A program made the position numbers and the translations under genes. Below the pieces are notes generated by a model. The model was given only the letters and a program-made list of their open reading frames with translations. It was not told where the DNA came from and searched no databases. This document shows positions 63,130 through 64,000 of a stretch of DNA of 64,000 nucleotides, in pieces. Location: assembly GCF_000620105.1 (NCBI RefSeq), contig NZ_JHVK01000005.1, forward strand, positions 235,420 through 299,419, written 5' to 3'. The DNA comes from Microvirgula aerodenitrificans DSM 15089 (GTDB taxonomy: Bacteria > Pseudomonadota > Gammaproteobacteria > Burkholderiales > Aquaspirillaceae). Every line of letters starts with the position of its first letter. Within the stretch, counting starts at the first letter, position 1.

Positions 63130-63143
63130 TTGATACGAGTCAA
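63130..63143. promoter_or_regulatory. FNR/DNR-type box upstream of nosR
   Basis: TTGAT-N4-GTCAA, matching 9 of 10 bases of the FNR/DNR consensus TTGAT-N4-ATCAA, centred about 70 bp before the nosR start. In denitrifiers such boxes link nos expression to low oxygen and nitric oxide. Confidence 0.7.
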
Positions 63144-63206
63144 GGCGCCTGACATGGCAAGTGCATTACCCTGAGCTCATCTGAATTACCGCTGCGAGGG
63201 ACCTGC

Positions 63207-64000
63207 ATGATTGCCCGTCTGCTGGGATTGGCGGCACTGGTCCTGATGGCCTGTGCCCAGGCGTCATCTTACGAAGCACCGCTGCCACACGAGCTGAGCA
63301 CCGACGCCGACATGTGCCGCTGGCTGGACTGTCGCTCGGTGATGCCGGAAGCCGATGCATTCTCGCCGCGCAAGGGCCAGCCGCGCTACGTCGAAGCCTG
63401 GCGCACGGTCAACGGCGAACGGAAGACCATTGGTTATGTCTATCTGTCGACCGATGTTGCCGACATCCCAGCCTACTCCGGCAAGCCGGTGGTGACCCTG
63501 GTCGGCATGGACCGTGCCGGCACCATTCGCGGCGTGCGCATTCTCAAGCACAGCGAACCGATCCTGCTGGTCGGCATTCCGGAACAAAAACTGGTCGACT
63601 TCGTCCGCCAGTATCTCGGCCACCCGGCCGGCACCCGCTTCGAGCTCGGCAAGGCCGACGGCGACTATGTGCCGATGGACGCCATTTCCGGCGCGACCGT
63701 CACCCTGATCGCCCAGAACCAGCTGATTTCCCGCACCAGCTATGAAATCGCCAAGCAGGTCGGCATCATCAAGCCGCAGCCGAAGCCGCAGGCAGTATTC
63801 ACTACCGACACCACCACCCGCAGCTGGGAACAGCTGGTCGACGAAGGCAGTGTCGGCCACCTGAAGGTATCGCCGGGCGATGTCGGCGAGGCCGACAGCG
63901 GCCAGCCGTACCTCGACCTGTACTTCGGCTATCTGAATACCCCGGCCATCGGCAAGAGCCTGCTCGGCACCCCGGCCTGGGAGGCACTGATGGCGACGCT
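63207..64000 (+). CDS. nosR: NosR, regulatory/electron-transfer protein for N2O reduction (partial)
   Basis: The first 264 residues of NosR, which runs off the window end. A signal peptide (~1-20) precedes a periplasmic FMN-binding domain whose flavinylation motif is DAISGATVT (~160); the later SPGDVGEADSGQPYLDLYFGYLNTPAIGKSLLG is a NosR-specific stretch. NosR passes electrons to nitrous-oxide reductase. A GAGG box lies ahead of the start. nosZDFY presumably follow beyond the window. It is the clearest sign that the host can denitrify. Confidence 0.93.
   Translation, partial: MIARLLGLAALVLMACAQASSYEAPLPHELSTDADMCRWLDCRSVMPEADAFSPRKGQPRYVEAWRTVNGERKTIGYVYLSTDVADIPAYSGKPVVTLVGMDRAGTIRGVRILKHSEPILLVGIPEQKLVDFVRQYLGHPAGTRFELGKADGDYVPMDAISGATVTLIAQNQLISRTSYEIAKQVGIIKPQPKPQAVFTTDTTTRSWEQLVDEGSVGHLKVSPGDVGEADSGQPYLDLYFGYLNTPAIGKSLLGTPAWEALMAT

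Noticed and set aside
1..64000. CRISPR arrays, rRNA or tRNA genes
   Set aside because: No repeat-spacer pattern and no cloverleaf-like or rRNA-like sequence was found on reading both strands.

Overview
This G+C-rich window (about two thirds G+C by eye) looks like a betaproteobacterial chromosome. Neisseriales is the best guess, for example a Microvirgula- or Laribacter-like genus; that is inferred from gene content and order and was not tested by any search. Cytochrome bd genes, NosR at the right edge and two FNR-type boxes suggest a facultative, denitrifying respirer. I saw no rRNA, tRNA, CRISPR array, transposase or integrase.

Layout. 1-8.3 kb: a secretin-N-domain-like protein, nudJ, a periplasmic protein and mnmA, then an EamA exporter, metG and mdfA on the minus strand. 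8.5-10.5 kb: apbC and a barnase/barstar pair. 10.5-13.0 kb: an AT-richer island between a decayed and an intact copy of the cydX region. It carries a truncated outer-membrane protein gene, a small Gly-rich peptide with a bacteriocin-type leader, a two-TM protein and a periplasmic C39 protease. 13-16.6 kb: the gbsR-cydP-cydA-cydB-cydX operon with an FNR-type box. 16.7-24.6 kb: a sigma-54 activator converging on an operon of an acyl-CoA ligase and a branched-chain-type ABC importer, which has a textbook sigma-54 promoter. 24.8-30.7 kb: a MOSC protein, pncB, a paralogous acyl-CoA ligase and tldD. 30.8-38.2 kb: a nitrilase, yhdP and divergent glnE. 38.2-47.2 kb: a chemoreceptor, DUF808, DUF418, TetR and DUF937-OmpA proteins, and an MgtA Mg2+ ATPase with an N-terminal frame break. 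47.5-51.6 kb: a siderophore-interacting reductase and 2-oxoacid dehydrogenase E2-E1beta-E1alpha. 51.7-60 kb: a membrane protein, a 3'-5' exonuclease, dnaE, panB, a lysE/lrp pair and an M24 peptidase. 60.2-64 kb: a protein of three fused RidA domains, a META lipoprotein, a small anchored protein and the start of nosR behind an FNR-type box.

Most of the window is housekeeping. The parts that merit attention are: (1) the cydX-flanked peptide/C39 island; (2) the three-domain RidA protein, whose catalytic residues are split between domains; (3) a LivF ATPase with Arg in place of the Walker A Lys; (4) the frame break in mgtA; and (5) readable regulatory sites (sigma-54 promoter, FNR-type boxes, Fur-like box, Lrp and TetR operators). 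Functional statements rest on motif and family recognition by eye.
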